Source: Amycolatopsis tolypomycina
GTDB taxonomy: Bacteria; Actinomycetota; Actinomycetes; Mycobacteriales; Pseudonocardiaceae
Assembly: GCF_900105945.1 (NCBI RefSeq)
Contig: NZ_FNSO01000004.1
Location: 3,720,001 to 3,784,000 of the forward strand
Reading direction: 5' to 3'
Length of the DNA: 64,000 nt
Within the stretch, counting starts at the first letter, position 1. Every line of letters starts with the position of its first letter. The notes beneath the pieces are model-generated. The model ran no database searches and was not told the DNA's origin. It saw only the letters and a program-made list of their open reading frames with translations. Positions 8,846 to 16,592 of this stretch are shown here, piece by piece. Position numbers and translations under genes: made by a program.

Positions 8846-9394
8846 TCACCGCACCCGGTAACGCAGGTGGAGGACGTCGCGGTCGTCGAGGCGCCGGACG
8901 AGTTCGAGTTCGGCCTTGGTGCCGTCGAACAACCGCCGTCCTTCGCCGAGGAGCACCGGGACGACGTGGAGTTCCAGTTCGTCCAGCAGGCCGGCGGCCA
9001 GCAGCGCCTGCGCGGCGCCGGCGCCGTGCACCATGACCCCGCGCTCGCCGGCCGCGGCGCGGGCTTCCTCCGCGGCAGCGGTGACATCGGTGAAGAACCG
9101 CGCGCTCCCGGGCGGGGTGTCGGCGGGATCGACGTGGTGGGTGAGCACGTGGATCGGCACGCCGTCGTGGTGGTCGCCACCCCAGCGGCCCGCGAGTTCG
9201 AAGGTCCGGCGGCCCGAGATGAGCGCCCCCGTCGCCGTCGCCTCGCGGTACACCTGCGCGCTGGGGCCGTCACCGTGCCGGTCGTCCAGCCAGTCGAACA
9301 GCCGGAAGCCGCCGCGGCCCAGCTCCTGGCCGGGGCGGTCGTCCGGGCCCGCGATGAAGCCGTCGAGCGACATGGACATGTACAGGCGGATCAT
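8846..9394 (-). CDS. RibD C-terminal/dihydrofolate-reductase-fold family protein
   Basis: A 182-residue protein opening MIRLYMSMSLDGFIAGPDD, the hallmark of the RibD_C/DHFR-like family of NADPH-binding proteins, with GVMVHGAG in the middle and DELELHVVPVLLGEG near the C-terminus. Most such stand-alone proteins have no assigned substrate; some reduce pteridines or similar rings. The ATG at 9394 is chosen because GGAGGAG lies about 6 bases upstream and the conserved region begins there; an ATG 10 codons upstream lacks support. It is convergent with the KAS III gene. Confidence 0.85.
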   Translation of the reverse strand: MIRLYMSMSLDGFIAGPDDRPGQELGRGGFRLFDWLDDRHGDGPSAQVYREATATGALISGRRTFELAGRWGGDHHDGVPIHVLTHHVDPADTPPGSARFFTDVTAAAEEARAAAGERGVMVHGAGAAQALLAAGLLDELELHVVPVLLGEGRRLFDGTKAELELVRRLDDRDVLHLRYRVR

Positions 9395-9460
9395 GGCGGG
9401 CTCCTCCGGTCGGGGTGGCTTCACCCACGCGTCGAACGAGCCCCGCCCGGATCGACCGGC

Positions 9461-12400
9461 TCAGTTCTGTTTGGCCCGCGCGATCACCTCTTCCAGGCGC
9501 AGCGGGCTGGCCGGGTGGTGCGACAGGCACAGCGGTGTCGCCACCTGGCGGAACCCGAACGCCTCCCCCGCAACGTAGAACTGCGCCCGTTCCAGGCGCG
9601 AGATGTCCGCGACCGGGCTGCCCTTCGCGCGCGCCAGTTCGTTGGCCGCGGCGATCTGGGCCGGGCTGTTGAGGCGGCCGAAGAACTGCGTCATCGCGTT
9701 GCCGACGACCTGGTTGTGCAGGCCCTTGGGCGCCTGCGTGGCGAACAGCAGGCCGAGCCCGTACTTGCGGGCCTGGGAGGCGAGCACGATGGTGCTGCGG
9801 GTGCTCGCGGTGAGGCTGCCCGAGGCGGCGAGCGTCTGGGCTTCGTCCATGACGAACAGGGCACCGAGCGGCCGGTCGCCCGCCGGGTGGCGTTTGATCC
9901 AGGCGAACAGTTCCATCTGCAGCTGGTTGACGAAGTTCTGCCGCTGTTCCTCGGCGGGCAGGCCGACGAAGCTGATCACGGAGACCCGCGCCCGCCTCCC
10001 GCCGGCCGGGGTGAGCAGGGCGCCGGGATCGACGGGTTCGCCCCCACCGGCGAAGAGCGGATCGTTGACCATGGCGGCCTTGAGAACCTCGGCGAGATCG
10101 GCGGCGATGCGCTTGGCGTCGTTGAGGTTGCTGACATCGTCGGGCAGGTCGGACATGAGTTCGACGAGCTCGGGCAGGCTGCGCGACCCGGTCCGCGCAT
10201 GGTGGACGACGGCCTGCCGCAGCACGGCGAGCCCGATGTTGGCTTTCGCGGTGGTCCCGGTGAGCCGAACCTGAGGCGCAAGCGTGGCCACGGCCACCTC
10301 GACGGCGGCGGTGAATTCATCGGTGTCGTCGAGCACCCCGGCAAAGTCGGGCAAGGGCCGGAAGGCAAGCGGCCGCCCGGTGGCCCGCCCAGGCGTCCAG
10401 ACGACGACATCGGTGTCGGCGAGGTACTGCTTGGCGAGCGCGGCGTCACCGCTGGCCCAGCCGTCCGGCGGGTCGGGCCAGGGGTCACCGAGCCGCGCGA
10501 GGTCGTTGTTGGGATCCAGCACGATGGCGGAGACGCCCTGGAGGGCACATTCCTCGACGATCCGCCGGAGCAGGACGGTCTTCCCGGAACCAGACCCGGC
10601 AAAGACGGCGGCGTGCTTGCGCAGGGCGGAGAGTTCGATCCGCACGGGCTCACCGGAGCCGACGACGGAGCCGAGGGTGATTTCACCCTCGGCCGGCGGT
10701 GGGTGCGTCGCTTCGGTGGGCCGCCGCTCGGCTGCCTGCTCGACACCCGCCCCGGCGGGCTTCTCCGGCAGAACAGCGGACAGCAGATCGGACCGGCTGG
10801 CGGGCCGGCGGTCGATCAGCCACTCGTGCAGCTCGCGGCCGCCGTTGGCGAGCATCCGGTCGAGCGCCCAGAAAGTACGCACGTCCCGGTCGGACAGCGG
10901 GATCCGCTGCCCGCCCGCCATCCGGAACTCCTTCACCTCGAGCTGGGTCTGCGTCCCCTTCGACCAGTCCGGCTTGCGGATGATGACGAGATGCCGGTTG
11001 TCGACGCCCGGTCGCTGTCCGACCGCCGACCGGGCCTTGCGGAACCGGCTCAACGCAGCGCGGGGATGCTGCGCCGCGATCGCCCGGAACGCCCAGTGCT
11101 CCTGGAGATCGGCGTCCTCGTCGAGGGTACGGGTGAGCCAGGCGTGCACGTCGCTCCGGCCGTTCTGGTGCTCGCACGACCACTCCAGGTCGTCGTCTCC
11201 CACCTCGGCGATCCAGCAGCGCAGGGCGGCCGACAGGAGCCCGGGCATCACCTTGTCCTCGGTCTTCTCGGTGAGCAGCCGCCCAGGTTCGATTTCGGCT
11301 TCGAGCCGGGCGAACTGGGTGTCGAGCTCGGCGAACCGGTCGTCCTCCACGGCGGTGCGCACGGGGGCGACCGGCACCTCGACCTGTTCGTCGAAGGAAG
11401 TGAGCTCCCGAACCTGCCTGCTGCGCAGGCAGAGGTCGATGTGCGCCCCAATGCGCTTCAGCAGTTCGCGCGGGGTCCACTGCTGCCAGGTTCCTTCGAA
11501 GGCCGATGGCGCGACGGGCCAGGTCGGGTGCGCCGGTTCGAAGCCCATCTGCTCGTAGGCCACGCCGAGCCGTTTCTCGACCAGGGCCCGGCCGAGCGCG
11601 GCGTCGGTGATCCGGCCGAGTGTCACCGACTCCCGGAAGCGGTCGGGCACGGTACCCGCCGCCTTCGTCTTGATCTGCTCCCAGGTACTGGGCAGGCAGG
11701 CCAGCACGGTCAACGTCTTGTGGGTGACCTCGCGCAGGTTCATGAGCCCGTCGGCGATCTGCGCCACGAGGAGGTCTTCCTCGAGGCTGCTCCCGATCTC
11801 GTGGGTGCGCTTGGTCGACCGCGCGACCAGGGTGTCGAGCTGGTCCACGGCGATCACGACCGGCCCGGTGAGAGCTAACAGGCGGGTGATCTCCTCGACG
11901 AGGACACGGGCCGGCTTCGGCCGCGAATAGATGTTCCACTTCCGGGCGTCGGACGTGAGCTCCGTGTCCCCGTCCAAGTAGTCCTCGCCGACATATTTGG
12001 CAGCCCGGTCCCGGCAGGCGATGAGCACGAGGGCCCGCGCAGTGTCCTCGCAGTGGTCGGCGACCATCTCGTCCAAGCGGCGCACCCCGTCGATGAAGGC
12101 CTCGACGTCGTCCACAGTCAGCCCGCGGCCCCGGCGAATGGTGGCCGTGACCTCGGCGCTGACCTGGGCTCGCAGGCACACACGCAGGAGGAAGCTCTTC
12201 AGCTGTGACTCGTTCGAATCGTCGAGCCTGGACATCCCGCGCCGCAGGGCCTCGGCCGTGTTCTCCCAGAACGCCTCGGCCGCGGTGACGTCGGCGAGGA
12301 AGAAGTACCCCCGCGCGCGGTGCACCTGGCGCCGGACGAGCCCGAGGAGGTGCGTCTTGCCAACCCCTTTCGTCCCGCGCAGGACGAGCCCGATCGGGCT

Positions 12401-12562
12401 CGGTCCATCGCTGGCGACAGCGTCGCGGATGCCCGTGTCGAGAGCGGCGAGCGCGTCGTCGTGCAGCCCGTCGACATGGTAGGGCGAGTCCCGCCAGACG
12501 TGGTCCGGCGTGTCCGCCCAGTCGAACCGCAAGGTGGTCAACGCCGTCAGTTCGTCCATCAC
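9461..12562 (-). CDS. Large two-ATPase protein: N-terminal AAA/STAND-like plus C-terminal HerA/VirD4-like
   Basis: A 1033-residue protein with two P-loop units. The first has Walker A GTKGVGKT (63-70) and Walker B VVIAVD (Asp240), as in AAA/STAND ATPases. The second has Walker A GSGSGKT (Lys661) and Walker B FVMDEAQ (Asp906, Glu907), typical of HerA/FtsK-type DNA translocases (DUF87-like). The middle region (about 350-600) has no recognised fold. HerA-like motors appear in several antiphage systems, often with a nuclease partner; none is visible here. Its ATG overlaps the upstream gene by 4 bp. It is last in a four-gene operon with TIR and ParA-like genes. A role as sensor or DNA-translocating partner is inferred. 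Confidence 0.75.
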   Translation of the reverse strand: MMDELTALTTLRFDWADTPDHVWRDSPYHVDGLHDDALAALDTGIRDAVASDGPSPIGLVLRGTKGVGKTHLLGLVRRQVHRARGYFFLADVTAAEAFWENTAEALRRGMSRLDDSNESQLKSFLLRVCLRAQVSAEVTATIRRGRGLTVDDVEAFIDGVRRLDEMVADHCEDTARALVLIACRDRAAKYVGEDYLDGDTELTSDARKWNIYSRPKPARVLVEEITRLLALTGPVVIAVDQLDTLVARSTKRTHEIGSSLEEDLLVAQIADGLMNLREVTHKTLTVLACLPSTWEQIKTKAAGTVPDRFRESVTLGRITDAALGRALVEKRLGVAYEQMGFEPAHPTWPVAPSAFEGTWQQWTPRELLKRIGAHIDLCLRSRQVRELTSFDEQVEVPVAPVRTAVEDDRFAELDTQFARLEAEIEPGRLLTEKTEDKVMPGLLSAALRCWIAEVGDDDLEWSCEHQNGRSDVHAWLTRTLDEDADLQEHWAFRAIAAQHPRAALSRFRKARSAVGQRPGVDNRHLVIIRKPDWSKGTQTQLEVKEFRMAGGQRIPLSDRDVRTFWALDRMLANGGRELHEWLIDRRPASRSDLLSAVLPEKPAGAGVEQAAERRPTEATHPPPAEGEITLGSVVGSGEPVRIELSALRKHAAVFAGSGSGKTVLLRRIVEECALQGVSAIVLDPNNDLARLGDPWPDPPDGWASGDAALAKQYLADTDVVVWTPGRATGRPLAFRPLPDFAGVLDDTDEFTAAVEVAVATLAPQVRLTGTTAKANIGLAVLRQAVVHHARTGSRSLPELVELMSDLPDDVSNLNDAKRIAADLAEVLKAAMVNDPLFAGGGEPVDPGALLTPAGGRRARVSVISFVGLPAEEQRQNFVNQLQMELFAWIKRHPAGDRPLGALFVMDEAQTLAASGSLTASTRSTIVLASQARKYGLGLLFATQAPKGLHNQVVGNAMTQFFGRLNSPAQIAAANELARAKGSPVADISRLERAQFYVAGEAFGFRQVATPLCLSHHPASPLRLEEVIARAKQN

Positions 12563-13188
12563 GACGCCTCGATCGAGATCAGGTGGTTGTCCTCACCGCC
12601 GATGCGGATCGCCGCTTCGCGATCGGCCGCGGTGAGGGCCTTGCGGTTCTCCTCCGGCACCAGGTGCGCCTCGCCGGTGCTGCTCAGTTCCAACAGAGCA
12701 GCGTTGACTTCCGCCGCGGCGGCGCCGCCGAGCTTCGACCGCAGCTGGCCCAATCCGACCCAGCCCCGGGGTTCCTTCACGAGCTCGCGATACGCGACGC
12801 GGATGCGATCGGCGAGCGGTGTGGAGTCGGCCGGGGTGAAGACATCGACCAGCCGGAGGTTCTCGCGGTCCAGGTACTCCCCCAGACCGCCGAGGACGAC
12901 GTAGAGGGCCGTCGCCAGCGGGCTCTGGCCCCGTTGCGGCGGCGGGCCACCCGCCGCGAGTTCCTTTTCGCACCATGCCCAGCCGCTTTCGCTCAGCAGG
13001 TGGACGAAACTCCGCTTCGGCCCGGTCCGGTCGCTGTCCACGTAGCCGAGCTTGTTCAGGCCGGTGCGTTCGGTACCCGTCAGGGTGAAGCCGACCACCT
13101 CCGCCAGCTCCTGGTTGGTCACCTCCCGGCCCAGCACCATCAGCGTGAACATCGCCGCGGTCTGTTTCTGTCCCAAGCGGTCGGTCAT
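12559..13188 (-). CDS. Winged-helix-like protein of the TIR-HerA operon
   Basis: A 209-residue protein of unknown function. Residues about 20-80 look like a winged helix: VTNQELAEVVGFTLTG as helix-turn-helix, then LGYV and a beta wing ending FVHLLSESG. A tryptophan-rich WAWCEKEL follows, and the C-terminal half is mostly helical. It may be an adaptor or DNA-binding subunit joining the ATPases; that is inference. The ATG at 13188 overlaps the upstream ATPase stop by 4 bp, and its stop overlaps the next start by 4 bp, so it is translationally coupled on both sides. Confidence 0.65.
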   Translation of the reverse strand: MTDRLGQKQTAAMFTLMVLGREVTNQELAEVVGFTLTGTERTGLNKLGYVDSDRTGPKRSFVHLLSESGWAWCEKELAAGGPPPQRGQSPLATALYVVLGGLGEYLDRENLRLVDVFTPADSTPLADRIRVAYRELVKEPRGWVGLGQLRSKLGGAAAAEVNAALLELSSTGEAHLVPEENRKALTAADREAAIRIGGEDNHLISIEAS

Positions 13189-14801
13189 TCGGAATCCTTC
13201 CGGTGCTGCATCGTGGTTTTCGCGCGCGTGTCGAGCAGGCGCAGGAGCCAGTCGATCGACCGGCGGGTTGCCGGGGGCACGGTGTCGCGGGGCGCGCCGT
13301 TCGGGGGGCGGGCTCGGGTTGCCACCGCGAGGTCCGTCGCGAGGTCGTTCGTGCGGAGGTCGTCGCCCGCGCCGATGGCCGCGCGCAGCCCTTCGACGAG
13401 CTCGTCGACCAGGTCCCACCGCGAAGGGCGCAACCGTGCCCCGCGGGCCTGGTGCAGCACTTCGGCGACGTCGACCGCGTCGACCAGGGGCGACTGGCCC
13501 CGCAGCTGGGCGACCAGGTCGCGGGCCACGCCGGCCGGGCCGCGGGCGCCCAGGCGCAGGTACCGGAGGTTGCCCACGTACCCCGGCAGCCCGGCCGCCT
13601 CCGTGCCCTGGGTCAGGATCGGGATCACGCGGCGGTCCTGGCCCAGCGTGCGGTGCAGGAACAGCTCCACCTCCGCCGACTGCCAGCGGCTCACCTTGCC
13701 GTCGACGATCAGGCACAGGTGCCGTGCGTCGTCCTCGGCCCTGGCCAGCAGGGATCGGTCGCCGGAGAGGGATTTCACCACCCGGACGTCCAGCTTCTTC
13801 AGTTCCTCGACCAGGTCGCCGGCCGGGCCGAACGCCGCTCTCGGGATGCTGACGCGCAGTTCGTGCTTGAACTCCTGGCGGCTCGCGCGCACCGCTGCCA
13901 CGTACGCGTCGCGGTTCTCTGCCAGCAGGTCCGTGCGGTCGAGGCGGCAGGCGATCACCGCCGCGACCGTTTCGAGGGCGAAGCCGATCTGGTCGGCGCT
14001 CGGCGTCTGTTCCGACAGCACCGGCAGTTGCTCGCCGAAACTCCAGTACGACACGTACGGCAACGTGAGGTGGCGGGCCATCGTCGCCGGCTCCACCGTC
14101 TGGTCGACCCACGTGCGGTACAGCTCGGCCGTCTCGTCGACGACGATCCGGCGCCACGCCTCCGACCGGTCGTACTCCTCCCGGTTGTCGAACCTCGACA
14201 GCACCGGCAGGACGGTCAGCCGCGCGCGGTCGAAGGGCAGGAGGTTGCGGGCCGCGTCGGCGCGCCGGGCCGCCTCCAGTGCGCCGAGGATGCTCTGCCG
14301 GTTGGCGGTGAACAGCAGGACGAGGTGGTCCGGGAGGTGCGCCGTGCAGATCCCGCCGATGTCGGAGATCCCGGTGCGGCTGTCGATGAGGACGAAGTCG
14401 TAGTGCGCGGCCCACTGCTCGCGGCACTGCTCGAGGTATTCGCCGAACCCGTCGTCGTACAGCTCGTCCCAGTCGATCTCCTGCACCTGCCCGACGTAGC
14501 CGCCGTCTTCGCGGCCGGAGGCGATGAAGTCCAGCACGCCGACGTCGGTCAGCCGCTGGACGTGGGCTTCCGGAGCGAACCGGCCGTGCCGGAAGTCGTC
14601 GACGATGTCGACCACGCCGCCGCTCGGCCGCGCGGGCAGCCGTGGCCGGAAGTAGTCGGCGAGGCCCGGGGCCTCGAGGTCCCAGTCCAGGCAGAGCACG
14701 CGGTGACCCCACCGGGCGAGCAGCACGGCGATGTTGGCCAGCGTGAAGCTGCGGCCGACGCCGCCCTTGTAGGAGTAGAAGGTGAACACCGACCCCGGCA
14801 T
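13185..14801 (-). CDS. KGGVGR-type ParA-like ATPase with C-terminal TIR-like region
   Basis: A 538-residue protein. Its N-terminus has a deviant Walker A, KGGVGRS (Lys12-Ser18), where the second P-loop Lys of ParA/MinD enzymes is Arg17. Then come DWDLEAPGL and YDFVLIDSRTG, the usual A' and Walker B blocks. Residues about 340-440 (LVEELKKLDVRVV to RRVIPILTQG) resemble a TIR-like alpha/beta domain. The Arg variant is a recognised actinobacterial ATPase group seen beside TIR-like proteins, for example in FxSxx-COOH loci. It starts 3 bp after the TIR gene and overlaps the next gene by 4 bp. It probably couples nucleotide state to the TIR effector (inference). Confidence 0.75.
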   Translation of the reverse strand: MPGSVFTFYSYKGGVGRSFTLANIAVLLARWGHRVLCLDWDLEAPGLADYFRPRLPARPSGGVVDIVDDFRHGRFAPEAHVQRLTDVGVLDFIASGREDGGYVGQVQEIDWDELYDDGFGEYLEQCREQWAAHYDFVLIDSRTGISDIGGICTAHLPDHLVLLFTANRQSILGALEAARRADAARNLLPFDRARLTVLPVLSRFDNREEYDRSEAWRRIVVDETAELYRTWVDQTVEPATMARHLTLPYVSYWSFGEQLPVLSEQTPSADQIGFALETVAAVIACRLDRTDLLAENRDAYVAAVRASRQEFKHELRVSIPRAAFGPAGDLVEELKKLDVRVVKSLSGDRSLLARAEDDARHLCLIVDGKVSRWQSAEVELFLHRTLGQDRRVIPILTQGTEAAGLPGYVGNLRYLRLGARGPAGVARDLVAQLRGQSPLVDAVDVAEVLHQARGARLRPSRWDLVDELVEGLRAAIGAGDDLRTNDLATDLAVATRARPPNGAPRDTVPPATRRSIDWLLRLLDTRAKTTMQHRKDSE

Positions 14802-14804
14802 CCG

Positions 14805-15374
14805 TCAGAACCTCGGCTTCTGCGCCCGCTTCGGCGGCTCGGGAGCCGGCGTGCGCACCGGCCAGTCCGCCCGCCACTCCGGCGCTCGTTCGATGAGCTC
14901 TTCGAGCTCCGCGGCGATCTGCTTGATCTGCTGGTGGAAGTCGAGATACGCCGGCGCGGTCTGGAAGTGCTCGAAGGGGAGGTTCCACTGCTGCAGATCC
15001 CGCAAGCGCCGTTCGTGGGCCCACGCCGGAAAGGTCCGGGAGTCGCAGAAGATCACCGGGTAGATCAACGGCTGCGCGCGGGCGGTCAGGGCTTCCCGTT
15101 CGGCCATGGAATGCCACTCCGCCAGGCACCATTCGTCCCGGAAGTACTTCGGCGAGCACACCGGGACCAGCACCCGGGTGCGCAGCAGCGCCGTGCGCAC
15201 CTCCCCCGCCCAGCTCGCTCCGGTGCGGACCTGGTCGTCGCAGAAAATACGGACGTCGCGGTAGAAGTTGTTGTCGAGAACTTCGGCCAGCCGGGGGCGG
15301 AAATGGTTCTTCACCCATGCCGAAATGTCGCGGCCGGCGCGTTGGTAGCTGATGAACACGTCGTACTCGTACAC
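14805..15374 (-). CDS. TIR-domain protein, likely NADase-type effector
   Basis: A 189-residue TIR protein. YDVFISYQRAGRD opens the fold, RIFCDDQVRTGASW is the box-2 region, and WCLAEW places Glu86 where the catalytic glutamate of NAD-cleaving TIR domains lies. The start is a GTG at 15374, with GGAG and GAAGG upstream and the TIR core starting at codon 2. A longer reading from 15506 would add a nonhomologous tail. Bacterial TIR proteins often kill or arrest infected cells by destroying NAD. It is first in the four-gene operon, and a -10-like TAGGAT lies at 15423-15418 on the minus strand. NADase activity is inferred from the retained Glu. Confidence 0.82.
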   Translation of the reverse strand: MYEYDVFISYQRAGRDISAWVKNHFRPRLAEVLDNNFYRDVRIFCDDQVRTGASWAGEVRTALLRTRVLVPVCSPKYFRDEWCLAEWHSMAEREALTARAQPLIYPVIFCDSRTFPAWAHERRLRDLQQWNLPFEHFQTAPAYLDFHQQIKQIAAELEELIERAPEWRADWPVRTPAPEPPKRAQKPRF

Positions 15375-15519
15375 GCGTGCCTTCGCTCCTTCGCCGCTCC
15401 CCGCCAGGCAACGGCCCATCCTAGGCCGGGTTTGCGCGACGAAGAAAGGCGGGAAACTGGACAGAACCATGCCAATACCTGGCCATCGGTGACCAATTCG
15501 ACTCACTCGTCCGAAAAGC

Positions 15520-15548
15520 TTGACAAACGCAGACCCCGCGGATAGATG
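15520..15548 (+). promoter_or_regulatory. Near-consensus housekeeping promoter for the SEFIR gene
   Basis: TTGACA (15520-15525), a 17-bp spacer and TAGATG (15543-15548) match the vegetative sigma consensus very well. Transcription would begin near 15555, giving a leader of about 60 bases before the ATG at 15618. It faces away from the TIR operon in the 243-bp divergent gap. Confidence 0.65.
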
Positions 15549-15617
15549 ACAGGGCAGCTTTGCGAATGGCCGATCAGCGGAATCGGTTATTCACCGACTC
15601 GATGCGAAGGGGCGTCC

Positions 15618-16592
15618 ATGCCCGACCGTGCCGCGCCCCGGGTGTTCGTCACCTACTCCCACGACACCCCGGCACACAAGGACCTCGTGCACCGCTTCGC
15701 CGCTTTCCTCCGCGTCGAGATCGGGTTGGACGTCCACCTCGATGCCTGGTACGACAACACGCGCCGGGACTGGTCGCTGTGGGCGACCGAGAACCTGGAG
15801 CGGGCGGACTTCATCATCGTCATCGCCTCCCCGGACTACAAACGCCGTGCCGACGGCACCGCGCTGCCCCACGAGGGGCGGGGCGCCCAGTTCGAGGCAG
15901 CGATCATCCGGAACAACCTCACCCGGGACCTGCGCCGCGAAACCGAACGGGTGCTGCCGGTCGTCCTGCCCGGCCGGTCGGTCGACGAAATCCCCGCCTT
16001 CCTCAACGCGCACTCGACGACCAGGTACCACGTCGACGAGTTCACCCCGGCCGGTGTGGCCGACCTGCTCGCCGCGATCACCGGGCAAGGCCAGTACCCG
16101 ATGCCCCGGCGCGGGAAATGGCTCGGCGGTGCCCGTCAGGAGCAGCGGGTGCCCGCGGGTGAACTGCCGTGGCTGTGCGCCAGCCAGGGCGTGAAACGCG
16201 GCGCCGCGGACATCGACGGTGTCCGCTACGAGCAGAGCATCGTCCTGCGGCCGGCTTCGCCGACGGCCGCCGGACCGGGGTTCGTCGAACTGGATCTCGG
16301 TGGCAACTACCGGCGGTTCACCACCGTCGCCGGGGTGCTCGACGATGCCACCGACCCGTTCCAGGTCGGCCGGGTGCGGGTGGTGCTCGATGGCGCCCCG
16401 CGGTCCGAACACGACGTGGCGGCCGGGAAACCGGCCGCCATCGACCTCGACGTGACGGGTGCCCGTCTGCTGCGCCTGGAGCTGTCGCGGCCGGGGGCAC
16501 CGGCGTCGCCGCTCGGGTCCGGGGCGCTCGTCGTCACCCGGCGGGGCGGGCGGCCGCCCGAACTCGGGCTAGGCGATCCGACCATGACCTGA
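15618..16592 (+). CDS. SEFIR-domain protein with C-terminal NPCBM-like carbohydrate-binding module
   Basis: A 324-residue protein. Residues about 8-150 are a SEFIR domain, the TIR relative found in IL-17 receptors and bacteria: VFVTYSHDTPAHKDLV, then WYDNTRRDW, then ADFIIVIASPDY. Residues about 195-310 resemble the NPCBM beta-sandwich: WLCASQGVKRG, a beta run FVELDLGGNYRRF and RLLRLELSR. No signal peptide is present, so a carbohydrate-binding-like module in the cytoplasm is notable and could sense a nucleotide-sugar, glycan or modified DNA (speculation). ATG at 15618 is chosen for AAGGGG 6 bases upstream. Its 3' end overlaps the convergent ptsP gene by 24 bp. It diverges from the TIR operon. 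Confidence 0.78.
   Translation: MPDRAAPRVFVTYSHDTPAHKDLVHRFAAFLRVEIGLDVHLDAWYDNTRRDWSLWATENLERADFIIVIASPDYKRRADGTALPHEGRGAQFEAAIIRNNLTRDLRRETERVLPVVLPGRSVDEIPAFLNAHSTTRYHVDEFTPAGVADLLAAITGQGQYPMPRRGKWLGGARQEQRVPAGELPWLCASQGVKRGAADIDGVRYEQSIVLRPASPTAAGPGFVELDLGGNYRRFTTVAGVLDDATDPFQVGRVRVVLDGAPRSEHDVAAGKPAAIDLDVTGARLLRLELSRPGAPASPLGSGALVVTRRGGRPPELGLGDPTMT

Noticed and set aside
8867..11878. Long plus-strand open frame opposite the HerA-like gene
   Set aside because: Low-complexity Arg/Gly/Pro/Asp translation with no family motif; a high-GC antisense shadow of a gene with two intact ATPase units.
15375..15506. N-terminal extension of the TIR protein
   Set aside because: The added 44 residues are not TIR-like; the GTG at 15374 has an RBS and starts at the domain.
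13203..15545. 780-codon plus-strand open frame opposite the TIR and ATPase genes
   Set aside because: Composition typical of antisense reading; the minus strand has clear TIR and KGGVGR motifs.
9461..16592. Mobile-element island
   Set aside because: No integrase, transposase, tRNA or flanking repeats were found, and base composition looks like the neighbours by eye.
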